This document shows positions 34,747-46,395 of a stretch of 64,000 nt of DNA, piece by piece. Each line of letters begins with the position of its first letter. The stretch's first letter is position 1. The notes below the pieces were generated by a model. It saw nothing but the letters and a program-made list of their open reading frames with translations, was not told where the DNA came from and did no database searches. The position numbers and the translations under genes were made by a program. This stretch comes from an uncultured Leifsonia sp. (GTDB lineage Bacteria; Actinomycetota; Actinomycetes; Actinomycetales; Microbacteriaceae): positions 61,078 through 125,077 of the forward strand of contig NZ_CAMFLC010000008.1 in assembly GCF_945957465.1 (NCBI RefSeq). The letters run 5' to 3'.

Positions 34747-36120
34747 TCAGCGGTGCGACGCGACCGAGGTCGTCGCCGACCCGCGACCGTCGAGGACGAG
34801 GTCGCCCCTGTCGATCCCGATCATCGCCAGGTTACGCATGCACTCGGTGCCCGCAGTGAAGTACTCGTTGTGGCCGCTGGACCCGCTGAGAGTGCGGTGG
34901 GTGAGCGGATCCACCGCCCCGTCGACCCCCATCGGCTTGGCGCCGTACGAGGGCGAGCCCGGGTCGCTGCCGAAGAACGCGCTGTTGACGATGGGATCCA
35001 TCGGCGCTTCGCCGACGAAGACGTTGCCCCCGCGCACATCCAGCTGCTTCACGGACTGAGCGTCCGAACCCGGCGAGCCCATGAGCGCCAACGCGTCGAC
35101 CGTGACGGTGCCGCGCTCGAGCGCGAGCAGCGCGGCCGTCGAGCCGTAGGAGTGGGCGAGGACGCTGAGATACGGCGGGTCGGAGGCGCGCAGCGACTGG
35201 ATGCCCATCAGCGTCCGCTCGAGGCTGTCGGCGCCCTCCCGGGCGAGCTCGAGTCCGCCGATGTTGGTCAGCACCGGCGTCTGGTATCCGATCCAGGCGA
35301 CCACGGCCACACCCGGCGTGCGCTTCGTGGTCCCTGCACCGCCCAGCCGCTTCAGGAATCCGGTCTGCTGGTCGTACAGGTCCTGCGCGACCGCCGACCA
35401 CGCCTCGATCTGCTCGCCCACCGCCATGTACATGCCGGGGACCAGTACGCTCACGTAGCGTGCCGTCCGCAGGTCGCCGACGACGATTGCCGCTCTGGCG
35501 TCGTCGGAGGGGTCGAGCGACACCAGGGTGCGGGTGACGCCGTCCTTCTTGGCCAGCGCGGTCTTCACATTGTCGAGCGTCGTGAGCTGACGCTTGAGTG
35601 CGACCCGGGCGGCTTTGCCGCGCTCGGAGCGCAGGCGCTGCTTCGCCGTGTCGATCGTCCGCTGCAGATCCAGCCGGTTCGCCTTTCCGCGGACGTCGTA
35701 GGGCACGCCCTCCAGGTTGCCCACCACGTGCGGCGCCGCCCGGACGAGCTCGGACTGACGGGCGGGGTCGAGCAGCGTCCACAGCCGGCTGACGTCCGCG
35801 GCGGCGGGCGGGTCGACCAGCAGCCGGTCGAGGTCGGCGGCATGGGCGCTGAGGAAACCGGGAAGCGCGGCGGGGTCCACGGCCTGTATCGAGGTGAGGA
35901 CGCCCGCGACGCTCCGGTTCGGCGGCGCGGCCTGGCCCGGGCCGGAGCTCGTCGGAGCGTCGCCGATGGACGCAGACCGCATGGCGTCCTGTGCGATCGG
36001 CCGGACGGCCGCAGCCGGAGAGACGTCCGCGTGAGCGCTCTCAGCGGGCATGACGAAGGCCCCGGTCAGTCCTGTGACGACCGAGGTGACGATGGAAGCT
36101 GCTGCAAAGCCGACCAGCAC
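34747..36120 (-). CDS. DUF1023 alpha/beta-hydrolase family protein, exported or anchored
   Basis: The 457-residue protein begins with a hydrophobic segment (about residues 2-25) ending in AESAHA, a probable signal peptide. A helical middle region (about 60-200) precedes the alpha/beta-hydrolase domain: VVAWIGYQTP, then the nucleophile elbow SVLAHSYGST (A-H-S-Y-G). DUF1023 proteins are common in actinobacteria; substrate is unknown. The GTG at 36120 follows GGAGGG. It is preceded by a long gap with an inverted repeat. Confidence 0.82.
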   Translation of the reverse strand: MLVGFAAASIVTSVVTGLTGAFVMPAESAHADVSPAAAVRPIAQDAMRSASIGDAPTSSGPGQAAPPNRSVAGVLTSIQAVDPAALPGFLSAHAADLDRLLVDPPAAADVSRLWTLLDPARQSELVRAAPHVVGNLEGVPYDVRGKANRLDLQRTIDTAKQRLRSERGKAARVALKRQLTTLDNVKTALAKKDGVTRTLVSLDPSDDARAAIVVGDLRTARYVSVLVPGMYMAVGEQIEAWSAVAQDLYDQQTGFLKRLGGAGTTKRTPGVAVVAWIGYQTPVLTNIGGLELAREGADSLERTLMGIQSLRASDPPYLSVLAHSYGSTAALLALERGTVTVDALALMGSPGSDAQSVKQLDVRGGNVFVGEAPMDPIVNSAFFGSDPGSPSYGAKPMGVDGAVDPLTHRTLSGSSGHNEYFTAGTECMRNLAMIGIDRGDLVLDGRGSATTSVASHR

Positions 36121-36229
36121 TCCGTCCGGGTCCCTCCGAGAGCGAGCGAGCTAAGCCCTTGCGTGCGCGCCGGGCGAGCGCACACCTCGACTCTACCGGC
36201 ACCAGAGCGGTGGACGGATGGTCGTTCTA

Positions 36230-36267
36230 CCCCCGATTCAGGGGGATAACTTGTGGTCTGTCCACAA
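36230..36267. promoter_or_regulatory. Adjacent inverted repeats between ligA and the DUF1023 gene
   Basis: CCCCC-GATTCA-GGGGG (36230-36245) is followed by TTGTGG-TCTGT-CCACAA (36251-36267). The first could be the ligA terminator, 32 nt after its stop codon. The second contains CTGTCCACA, one base from the actinobacterial DnaA-box consensus TTGTCCACA, paired with its inverted half-site, so it could be a protein-binding site. Confidence 0.45.
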
Positions 36268-36276
36268 ATCGGCCGA

Positions 36277-38637
<2,361 letters not shown>

Positions 38638-38698
38638 TCATCCGGCCCGCACAACGGCGATCCGCCGGACGGACGGCCGCCCGTTCCGTCCCGATCCG

Positions 38699-39802
38699 TC
38701 AGCGAACCGGGACGGCGGAGACCGTGCGGTCGATCGTGGTCTGGCCGAGCACGCGGGTGCCGACGTAGACGACGGCCGTCTGGCCGGGGGCCACGCCGTT
38801 CAGCGGCTCGTCCGGCCGCACCACCAGCTCGCCGTCACGCACCTGCGCCACGGCCGGCACCGGATCGGCGTGGGCGCGGATCTGAACCTCGCACGCGAAC
38901 GGCGTGGCGGCATCCGCCGGCGGCAGTCCGGCCCAGGTGAAGCGCGACCCGGCGATCTCCGCGATGTCGAGGGCCTCCTTGGGACCCACGACCACCGTGT
39001 TGTCCTTCGGCCGCACCTCCAGCACGAACCGCGGCCGGCCGTCCGGAGACGGGTACCCGATGTTGAGACCCTTGCGCTGGCCGACGGTGTAGGCGTGCGC
39101 GCCCTCGTGCGAGCCGAGGCGATTGCCCTCGCGATCGAGGATGTCGCCCTGCTCCGCACCGACGTGCTCGGCCAGCCAGCCGCGCGTGTCGCCGTCCGGG
39201 ATGAAGCAGATGTCGTGCGAGTCCGGCTTGTTCGCGACGCTCAGGCCGCGCGCGGCCGCCTCGGCGCGAACCTCGGCCTTGGAGGGCGTCGCTCCGAGCG
39301 GGAACATCGCGTGCGCGAGCTGCTCGCTCGTGAGCACGCCCAGCACATACGACTGGTCCTTCGCCCACGCGCTCGCCCGGTGGAGCTCCCTGTTGCCGTC
39401 CGCGTCGGTGACGACGCTGGCGTAGTGACCTGTGCAGACCGCATCGAAGCCCAGGTCGAGAGCCTTCTCGAGGAGCGCGGCGAACTTGATCCGCTCGTTG
39501 CACCGCATGCACGGGTTCGGCGTGCGCCCGGCGGAGTACTCGGCGATGAAGTCGTCGACGACGTCGAGCTTGAACCGCTCGGAGAAGTCCCAGACGTAAT
39601 AAGGGATGCCGATGATGTTCGCCGCGCGCTGGGCGTCCATCGAGTCTTCGACGGTGCAGCAGCCTCGGCTGCCGGTTCGCAGGGTCCCCGGCATCCGGCT
39701 CAGCGCGAGGTGCACCCCCACCACGTCGTGCCCGGCCTCGACGGCGCGGGCAGCGGCCACGGCGGAATCGACGCCACCACTCATCGCTGCCAGAACTCGC
39801 AC
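38699..39802 (-). CDS. mnmA: tRNA-specific 2-thiouridylase
   Basis: The 367-residue enzyme thiolates U34 of the Lys, Glu and Gln tRNAs. The ATP-pyrophosphatase motif SGGVDSA is at 8-14; the catalytic cysteines are C98 (in NPCMRC) and C199 (in SHDICF). The C-terminal beta domain is typical. It lies 9 nt after the cysteine desulfurase gene, which supplies the sulfur, so the two form a functional pair. TAGACT 6 nt before the GTG overlaps the desulfurase stop and may give an internal leaderless start. Confidence 0.96.
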   Translation of the reverse strand: MRVLAAMSGGVDSAVAAARAVEAGHDVVGVHLALSRMPGTLRTGSRGCCTVEDSMDAQRAANIIGIPYYVWDFSERFKLDVVDDFIAEYSAGRTPNPCMRCNERIKFAALLEKALDLGFDAVCTGHYASVVTDADGNRELHRASAWAKDQSYVLGVLTSEQLAHAMFPLGATPSKAEVRAEAAARGLSVANKPDSHDICFIPDGDTRGWLAEHVGAEQGDILDREGNRLGSHEGAHAYTVGQRKGLNIGYPSPDGRPRFVLEVRPKDNTVVVGPKEALDIAEIAGSRFTWAGLPPADAATPFACEVQIRAHADPVPAVAQVRDGELVVRPDEPLNGVAPGQTAVVYVGTRVLGQTTIDRTVSAVPVR

Positions 39803-39811
39803 CGGAAGAGT

Positions 39812-41017
39812 CTACGCCGAGGCGCCTGTGCGCCGGCCGGGCGCACGTTCGGCGAGGCCGGCACGCGACGCCTGCGCGTATGCGCCCGGCAGCGCGGCCA
39901 GCAGCGCGTCGACATCGGCGTCCGTGGACGTCCGCCCCAGGGTGAACCGCAGCGCCCCGCGGGCCTCCTGCTCGCTCCGACCCATCGCGAGCAGCACGTG
40001 CGACGGCTCCGGGATGCCGGCCTGGCACGCCGACCCCGTCGAGACCGAGACGCCGGCGAGGTCGAGCAGGAACAGCAGCGAGTCGCCCTGCGCTCCGGGG
40101 AACACGAAGTGCGCGTTCGACGCGACCCGGTCGCCGCTGTCGGGCTCCGGACCGCTCAGCACCGCCTCCGGAACCGTCTGGCGCACCCCGCGGATCAGCC
40201 GGTCGCGCAACGCCGTGAGCCGCTGCGTCTCGTCGACGCGTTCCGCCTCCGCCGCCAGGGCCGCGGCGGCGAACGCCACGGCCGCGGCGACATCCTGCGT
40301 CCCGCTCCGCACCTGACGCTGCTGGCCGCCCCCGTGGATGAGCGGCACCACGGACGAGCTGCGACCCAGTACCAGCGCTCCGATCCCGACCGGGCCGCCG
40401 ATCTTGTGCGCCGAGACGCTGAGGGCGTCCGCTCCGAGTGCGGCGAAATCGACGGGGAGGTGGCCGTAAGCCGCCACGGCGTCGACGTGGACGGGTACAC
40501 CGGCCGACCGCGCGAGCGCGGCGAGCTGGGCGGCCGGCTCGATCGTGCCGACCTCGTTGTTCACCTGCAGGAGGGTGAGGAGCGCGACGTCCTCCGGGGC
40601 CCCGAGTGCGGCTTCGACGGCATCCGCGCGGATGCGGCCCTCCGCATCGAGCGGCAGCCACTCCACGTGGGCGCCTTCCGCGCGCTCCAGCCACTCGACC
40701 GCGTCGATCGTCGCGTGGTGCTCACCGCCCGGCACCAGGATGCGGGGGCGGCCGGAGCCGTCGTTGCGCGCCCAGTACATGCCCTTGACGGCCAGGTTGA
40801 TCGCTTCGGTGCCTCCCGAGGTGAACACCACCTCGATCGGGTCGCAGCCCAGCGTCGACGCCACCGCCTCGCGTGCCTCCTCCAGCATCCGTCTGGCCTG
40901 CTGGCCCTGGCTGTGGATGCTCGACGGGTTGCCGACGAGCCCCAGTGCGTCGGTGAAGGCGGCGAGCGCCTCGGGGCGCAGGGGCGTGGTGGCGGCGTGG
41001 TCGAGATAGACGGGCAC
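39812..41017 (-). CDS. Cysteine desulfurase (NifS/IscS family)
   Basis: The 401-residue PLP enzyme removes sulfur from cysteine for tRNA thiolation and iron-sulfur clusters. It begins VYLDHAATTPL; the PLP lysine is K205 in VSAHKIGGP; the catalytic cysteine is C331 in GSACQAG. GAGGAGG lies 5 nt before the GTG at 41017. It is followed by mnmA and is divergent from glgX. A dedicated role in tRNA 2-thiolation is suggested by the neighbour. Confidence 0.95.
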   Translation of the reverse strand: MPVYLDHAATTPLRPEALAAFTDALGLVGNPSSIHSQGQQARRMLEEAREAVASTLGCDPIEVVFTSGGTEAINLAVKGMYWARNDGSGRPRILVPGGEHHATIDAVEWLERAEGAHVEWLPLDAEGRIRADAVEAALGAPEDVALLTLLQVNNEVGTIEPAAQLAALARSAGVPVHVDAVAAYGHLPVDFAALGADALSVSAHKIGGPVGIGALVLGRSSSVVPLIHGGGQQRQVRSGTQDVAAAVAFAAAALAAEAERVDETQRLTALRDRLIRGVRQTVPEAVLSGPEPDSGDRVASNAHFVFPGAQGDSLLFLLDLAGVSVSTGSACQAGIPEPSHVLLAMGRSEQEARGALRFTLGRTSTDADVDALLAALPGAYAQASRAGLAERAPGRRTGASA

Positions 41018-41051
41018 CGGGGCCTCCTCGGGGTGCGGCGCGGTGTGTCAC

Positions 41052-41057
41052 TACTCT
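41052..41057 (+). promoter_or_regulatory. Probable -10 box for glgX
   Basis: TACTCT lies 7 nt before the glgX ATG with no ribosome-binding site between, in the 47-bp gap to the divergent desulfurase gene. Confidence 0.45.
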
Positions 41058-41064
41058 AGAACGT

Positions 41065-43197
41065 ATGACTTCCGTGGATCCTCTGCGCAACCTGGGCGTC
41101 CGCATCGGTCCGCACGGCGGGGAGCTGCGGGTCTACTCCGCGAGCGCCGACGCGATGGAGTTCTGTCTCTTCGATCCCAAGGACCCGGATTGGCGCACCA
41201 AGACCGTCGAGATGCACCGGGATGCCGACAACGTCTGGCTGGGGCGCTCGCGCAGCCTGCAGGTCGGCAGCCTGTACGCGATCCGCGCGTCCGGGCCCGC
41301 GTCGGCGCAGAACATGTTCAACCCGGAGAGCCTGCTGCTGGATCCGTATGCGCGCGGCCTCACCCGGGTCGGTCCGGAGGAGTGGCGTTCGACCGTCGTC
41401 TCCGACGGCTTCGACTGGGGGGCGTCGCGCAAGCCGGCGACTCCGCTCGATCACACGGTGATCTACGAAGCGCACGTGCGCGGCATCAGCCATCAGAACC
41501 CGGAGCTGCCGGAGGAACTGCGCGGCACCTATGCCGGCCTCGCACACGAGTCCACGATCGCCTACCTCCAGCGTCTCGGGATCACCGCCGTCGAACTGCT
41601 GCCCGTGCAGGCGTTCACATCCGAGCAGCGCTTGATCCGGGAGGGCCTCACCAACTACTGGGGCTACAACACCCTCAACTTCTTCAGCCCGCATGCACCG
41701 TACGCCTCGCGCGCCGCGCAGGCCGAGGGGCCGGAGGGAGTTCTGCGCGAGTTCAAGGGCATGGTCAAGCTGCTGCACGAGGCGGGCATCGAGGTGATCC
41801 TCGATGTGGTCTACAACCACACCTCGGAGGAGGGCATCGGCGGTCCGCGCACCAGCTTCCGCGGCATCGACAATGCCACGTATTACCGTCAGGACGAGCA
41901 CGGCGTCTATGTCGATGTGACCGGCTGCGGCAACACCGTCGACTTCGGCCATCCGGTTCCGCAGCGGCTGGTGCTCGACTCGTTGCGCTACTGGGCGCAG
42001 GAGCTCCAGATCGACGGGTTCCGGTTCGACCTCGCCGTCACGCTCGGCCGCGGCGAGGATGTCGCGTACCACCGCGACCACCCCCTCCTCACCGCGATGC
42101 TCGACGATCCGGTGCTCTCCGGCGTGAAGCTCATCGCCGAACCCTGGGATGTCGGGATGGGCGGCTGGCAGACCGGCAACTTCGCCGACGGCTGGTCGGA
42201 GTGGAACGACCGCTACCGCGACCGCGTCCGCAATTTCTGGCTGGCCGACATCGCCGACGCCCGCCGCAACGGTCAGGCGCCGATCGGCATCGGCGGTTTC
42301 GCCACCCGGCTGGCCGGATCGTCGAACACCTTCTCGCCCGAGCGCGGCCCGTTGGCCTCGATCAACTTCATCACCGCCCACGACGGCTTCACGATGGCCG
42401 ACCTCACGATGTACAACGTCAAGCACAACCTGGGCAACGGCGAGGACAACCGGGACGGCACGGACAACAACCGCTCGTTCAACCACGGCGCGGAGGGGCC
42501 GACCTACGACGAGCGCATCCTCCTCGATCGGCACAAGGCGATGCGCAACCTGATGGGGACGCTTCTGCTGTCGGCCGGGGTGCCGATGATCACCGCCGGC
42601 GACGAGTACGGCCGCAGCCAGCGCGGCAACAACAACGCGTACTGCCACGACAGCGAGCTGACCTGGATGTCGTGGCTGCGCACCCGCGAACAGCGCGAGA
42701 TGTTCGACACCACGCGGAGGTTGCTCGAGCTGCGCCGGGAGAACCCCGCCCTGCGCCCGAGCCGGTTCGCGGTGTTCGGCCGCACCACGCCGAACGCCAG
42801 CCACATGGACTGGTACGACGCGACCGGTGCTCTCATGGACGACGAGGACTGGAACTCGCCCGAGAACCGCACGCTGCAGTATCTCGCCGCATCCACCCCC
42901 GACAAGGAGGAGTTCAACCGTGTCCTGCTGATCGTGCACGGCGTGGAGGACGACGTGGAGGTGTCGCTGCCGGTCGCTCCCGGCGTCACCTCGTATCAGC
43001 TGCTCTGGGACAGCGCCACCGAGGTGCCGATCGCCGAAGACGGGGTCGAGCTGGAGCCGGGGAGCATCCGGATGGTCGGCGGCACCTCGATGCAGCTCTA
43101 CCGCGCCAACGGGCCGCGCGTGGAGGCGCCGGCGGGCGCGACCGTGGAGCCGGACGCCGCCGCGGATGGGGGTCCGAGCGCGACGGTGGCGCCCTGA
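41065..43197 (+). CDS. glgX: Glycogen debranching enzyme (GH13)
   Basis: The 710-residue enzyme hydrolyses alpha-1,6 branch points of phosphorylase-trimmed glycogen. An N-terminal CBM48-like domain precedes the barrel. The catalytic set is complete: D322 (GFRFDLAV), E359 (LIAEPWD) and D440 (TAHDGFT). GNNNAYCHDSELTWM is characteristic of GlgX/TreX. Its TGA overlaps the ATG of the YbaK gene as TGATG. It works with the phosphorylase encoded 550 nt downstream on the other strand. Confidence 0.96.
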   Translation: MTSVDPLRNLGVRIGPHGGELRVYSASADAMEFCLFDPKDPDWRTKTVEMHRDADNVWLGRSRSLQVGSLYAIRASGPASAQNMFNPESLLLDPYARGLTRVGPEEWRSTVVSDGFDWGASRKPATPLDHTVIYEAHVRGISHQNPELPEELRGTYAGLAHESTIAYLQRLGITAVELLPVQAFTSEQRLIREGLTNYWGYNTLNFFSPHAPYASRAAQAEGPEGVLREFKGMVKLLHEAGIEVILDVVYNHTSEEGIGGPRTSFRGIDNATYYRQDEHGVYVDVTGCGNTVDFGHPVPQRLVLDSLRYWAQELQIDGFRFDLAVTLGRGEDVAYHRDHPLLTAMLDDPVLSGVKLIAEPWDVGMGGWQTGNFADGWSEWNDRYRDRVRNFWLADIADARRNGQAPIGIGGFATRLAGSSNTFSPERGPLASINFITAHDGFTMADLTMYNVKHNLGNGEDNRDGTDNNRSFNHGAEGPTYDERILLDRHKAMRNLMGTLLLSAGVPMITAGDEYGRSQRGNNNAYCHDSELTWMSWLRTREQREMFDTTRRLLELRRENPALRPSRFAVFGRTTPNASHMDWYDATGALMDDEDWNSPENRTLQYLAASTPDKEEFNRVLLIVHGVEDDVEVSLPVAPGVTSYQLLWDSATEVPIAEDGVELEPGSIRMVGGTSMQLYRANGPRVEAPAGATVEPDAAADGGPSATVAP

Positions 43198-43685
43198 TGG
43201 CGAAGCGCCCCGCCGGTGCCGGTACGCCGGCCTCTTCGGCCCTGGCCGAAGCGGGCATCCCGTTCACGCTGCATCCGTACGAGCACGACCCGGCGGCGCC
43301 GTCCTACGGGTTGGAGGCCGCCGACGCTCTCGGCGTCGAGCCGGACCGGGTCTTCAAGACGCTGCTCGCCGACACCGAGCTGGGCATCGTGGTCGGCGTC
43401 GTGCCCGTGACGGGGATGCTCGATCTCAAGGCGCTCGCGTCGGCCGTCGGCGCCAAGCGCGCCACCATGGCCGACCCGGCCGTCGCCGAGCGGCGCACCG
43501 GCTACGTGGTCGGCGGCATCTCCCCCATCGGTCAGAAGACGCGCCACGTCACGGTCGTCGACGAGACCGCGCAGCTCTTCGACACGGTGTTCGTCTCGGG
43601 CGGCCGACGCGGTCTGGACCTGGAGATCGCTCCGGCTGATCTCCTCGTGGTGACGGGCGCCGCGTACGCCCCGATCGCCCGCTGA
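43197..43685 (+). CDS. ybaK: Cys-tRNA(Pro)/Cys-tRNA(Cys) deacylase, YbaK
   Basis: The 162-residue protein has full-length YbaK similarity: FTLHPYEHDPAAPSYGLEA, DRVFKTLLADT with the conserved Lys, VGVVPVTGMLDLKALA, GYVVGGISPIGQK and VFVSGGRRGLDLEIAP. It hydrolyses Cys-tRNA-Pro made by prolyl-tRNA synthetase. It is coupled to glgX by TGATG, although no metabolic link is known. It is closer to E. coli YbaK than the copy at 28374. Confidence 0.93.
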   Translation: MAKRPAGAGTPASSALAEAGIPFTLHPYEHDPAAPSYGLEAADALGVEPDRVFKTLLADTELGIVVGVVPVTGMLDLKALASAVGAKRATMADPAVAERRTGYVVGGISPIGQKTRHVTVVDETAQLFDTVFVSGGRRGLDLEIAPADLLVVTGAAYAPIAR

Positions 43686-43745
43686 CGGGGCGCTCGGGGC
43701 CGCCGCTTACGCCTCGCCGCGCAGCTCCACGACCCGATCGTGCCG

Positions 43746-46325
43746 TCAGGCGGCGGCGACCAGGCCGAGCTCGGCCGGCGAGAGCAGCAGATCGTTGACC
43801 GGGACGACGCGAACGGTGTACCCGAACGACCCCGCCCAGGAGAGCGTGACGCCGCCCGAGAACTCGAGCGCGACCGACGGGTCGGCGCCCGGGATGGTGT
43901 GCCCGAGCTCCAGGCGTTCGTACCGCACACCGGTGAGGTCGTCGCCGTCCTGGCTGCGACCGTACACGAGCTGCACCTCCACGTCCTCCGGGCGGAGGCC
44001 GTTCAGGTGCACGAGGGCACGCACGCGCAGCTGATCGCCGACCTGGGGAACCGCGTCCAGTCCTCCGGCGTCCACATGGGCCACGTTCACGCCGGGCCAC
44101 GCCGATCGCACCCGTCCCTTCCAGGCGGCGAGCTCGCGGGCGTCGCGGTAGTCGTCGGCGCTCAGGCGCTTCTCGTTCGCTGCCGCCGGCATGTAGAGAC
44201 GCTCGACGTACTCGCGCACCATCCGCTCCGCGCTCAGCGGAGCCGACAGCGTCGCCAGAGTGTGCCGGATCTGCGCGACCCAGGCGCCGGGGACACCGTC
44301 GCTGTCACGGTCGTAGAACCTCGGCGCGATCTGGTTCTCGATCAGGTCGTACATCGCCTCGGCCTCGAGCGCGTCCCGCTCGGCGCCGTCTCCTGCGGCG
44401 TCGGCCGACGGGATCGCCCAGCCGTTCTCGCCGTCGTAGAACTCGTTCCACCAGCCGTCGAGGATGGACAGGTTGAGTCCGCCGTTCAGCGCGGCCTTCA
44501 TGCCGGACGTGCCACAGGCCTCGAGCGGGCGCAGCGGGTTGTTCAGCCAGACGTCGGTGCCCGGGTAGAGCTGCTGCGCCATCCCGATGTCGTAGTCGGG
44601 CAGGAAGACCATGCGCTGACGGATCTCCGGCTCACTGGCGAACTGCACCAGCTTCTGGATGAGCCGCTTGCCCTCGTCGTCCGCCGGGTGCGACTTGCCC
44701 GCGATGACGAACTGCACAGGACGCTCCGGGTGCAGGAGGATGTTCCGCAGCCGCTGAGGGTCGTGCAGCATGAGCGTGAGCCGCTTGTAGGTCGGCACGC
44801 GGCGGGCGAAGCCGATCGTGAGGACGTTCGGGTCGAGGAGGTCGCTCATCCACACCGGCGCGATGCCGCCAGGGTTCTGCGCCTCCCAGGCCGCGGCGAG
44901 CCGGCGGCGCGCATCGCGGACGAGCTGCTCGCGCATGCGCGTGCGGACGCTCCAGAGGTCGAGGTCGCTGATCGCGCCCGAGTTCGCCCAGTCCGCGTGC
45001 GTGGTGTCCTCGGTTCCGAGGCGCTCGACGGCCAGGGATCGCAGCATCGGGTCGGTCCAGGTCGGTGCGTGCACCCCGTTGGTGACGGAGTCGATCGGCA
45101 CCTCCGGGGTGTCGAATCCGGGGAAGAGGCCGCCGAACATCTGCCGGCTCACCTCTCCGTGCAGCCGGGAGACCCCATTGGCGTGCTGACCCAGTCGCAG
45201 CCCCATCACAGCCATGTTGAACACCGCGTCCGAGCCGCCGGGATAGTCCTCGGCGCCGAGCGCGAGCACCTGCTCCACCTCGACCCCCGGCAGCAGCGAC
45301 GTGGAGAAGTAGCGCTCCACGAGCGGCCGATCGAATCGGTCGATGCCGGCCGGCACGGGCGTGTGCGTGGTGAAGACGGTCCCGGCGCGCACGACCTGCA
45401 AGGCCTCGTCGAACGTCAGTCCCTCGCCGATCAGGTCGGAGATGCGCTCCAGCCCCAGGAAGCCGGCGTGACCCTCGTTCGTGTGGAACACCTCCGCAGC
45501 GGGGGCACCGGTGAGCTCGGCCCATGCCTTGACGGCGCGCACGCCGCCGATGCCGAGCAGCAGCTCCTGCAGCAGCCGGTGCTCGCCGCCTCCGCCGTAC
45601 AGCCGGTCGGTGACCGAGCGCAGGCTCTCCTCGTTCTCCGGGATGTCGGTGTCGAGCAGCAGCAGCCGCACCCGTCCGACGGCCGCCTGCCACACGCGCG
45701 CGTGCAGCTCCCCGGCAGGCAGCGCCAGCGTGATCTGCACCGGCGCCCCGTCGGGATCGCGCAGAACGCTGAGCGGAAGGCCGTCCGGATCGAGCACGGG
45801 GTAGCTCTCCAGCTGCCAGCCGTCCGGCGTGATCGCCTGCGAGAAGTAGCCGGACCGGTAGAAGAGCCCGACGCCGACCAGCGGCACGCCCAGGTCGCTC
45901 GCCGCCTTCAGATGGTCGCCGGCGAGGATGCCGAGACCGCCCGAGTACTGCGGAAGGGTCGCCGCGATGCCGAACTCGGGAGAGAAGTACGCGATGGAGG
46001 CCGGCGCCGCGTCACCGAGCGACTGGTACCAGCGCGGGTCGTGGATGTACGCCCGCAGTTCGTCCCTGACGTGGTTCGCCCAGTCGACATAGCCGGGGTC
46101 CGCCGCGAGTTCGGCGAGCCGCGACGGATCGACGGAGCCCAGCAGGGCGATCGGGTCGTGCCCCACCTCCTGCCACAGCTCCGGCGAGATGCGGGCGAAC
46201 AGCTCCTTGGTGGGCTCGTGCCACGACCAGCGGAGGTTGCCTGCGATCTCCTCCAGAGCGGAGAGGGTGTCGGGGAGGACGGCGCGGACGGTGAATCTAC
46301 GGATGGCCTTCACTCGCACGAGCAT
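43746..46325 (-). CDS. glgP: Alpha-glucan phosphorylase
   Basis: The 855-859-residue enzyme degrades alpha-1,4 glucan to glucose-1-phosphate with PLP. It has the short actinobacterial type: an N-terminal DUF3417 region (TLSALEEIAGNLRWSWHEPT), then the GT35 core with VFTTHTPVPAGIDRF and the PLP site region EACGTSGMKAALNGGLNLS (one run, 19 residues). The start is either ATG at 46325 or GTG at 46313 (VKAIRRFTVR, matching the usual N-terminus); neither has a clear ribosome-binding site. It is divergent from glgE. Confidence 0.94.
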   Translation of the reverse strand: MLVRVKAIRRFTVRAVLPDTLSALEEIAGNLRWSWHEPTKELFARISPELWQEVGHDPIALLGSVDPSRLAELAADPGYVDWANHVRDELRAYIHDPRWYQSLGDAAPASIAYFSPEFGIAATLPQYSGGLGILAGDHLKAASDLGVPLVGVGLFYRSGYFSQAITPDGWQLESYPVLDPDGLPLSVLRDPDGAPVQITLALPAGELHARVWQAAVGRVRLLLLDTDIPENEESLRSVTDRLYGGGGEHRLLQELLLGIGGVRAVKAWAELTGAPAAEVFHTNEGHAGFLGLERISDLIGEGLTFDEALQVVRAGTVFTTHTPVPAGIDRFDRPLVERYFSTSLLPGVEVEQVLALGAEDYPGGSDAVFNMAVMGLRLGQHANGVSRLHGEVSRQMFGGLFPGFDTPEVPIDSVTNGVHAPTWTDPMLRSLAVERLGTEDTTHADWANSGAISDLDLWSVRTRMREQLVRDARRRLAAAWEAQNPGGIAPVWMSDLLDPNVLTIGFARRVPTYKRLTLMLHDPQRLRNILLHPERPVQFVIAGKSHPADDEGKRLIQKLVQFASEPEIRQRMVFLPDYDIGMAQQLYPGTDVWLNNPLRPLEACGTSGMKAALNGGLNLSILDGWWNEFYDGENGWAIPSADAAGDGAERDALEAEAMYDLIENQIAPRFYDRDSDGVPGAWVAQIRHTLATLSAPLSAERMVREYVERLYMPAAANEKRLSADDYRDARELAAWKGRVRSAWPGVNVAHVDAGGLDAVPQVGDQLRVRALVHLNGLRPEDVEVQLVYGRSQDGDDLTGVRYERLELGHTIPGADPSVALEFSGGVTLSWAGSFGYTVRVVPVNDLLLSPAELGLVAAA

Positions 46326-46383
46326 AAACGAGGCTCGTGACGGGATGGTTAAGTCGGGCTCATGACGCGTGGATGAATGAGTG

Positions 46384-46389
46384 TACGGT
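46384..46389 (+). promoter_or_regulatory. Probable -10 box for leaderless glgE
   Basis: TACGGT stands 6 nt before the GTG at 46396; ATGACG at 46362-46367 may be the -35 box with a 16-bp spacer. There is no ribosome-binding site. This argues for the GTG at 46396 over the in-frame GTG at 46381, which lies upstream of the box. Confidence 0.5.
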
Positions 46390-46395
46390 CGGCAT

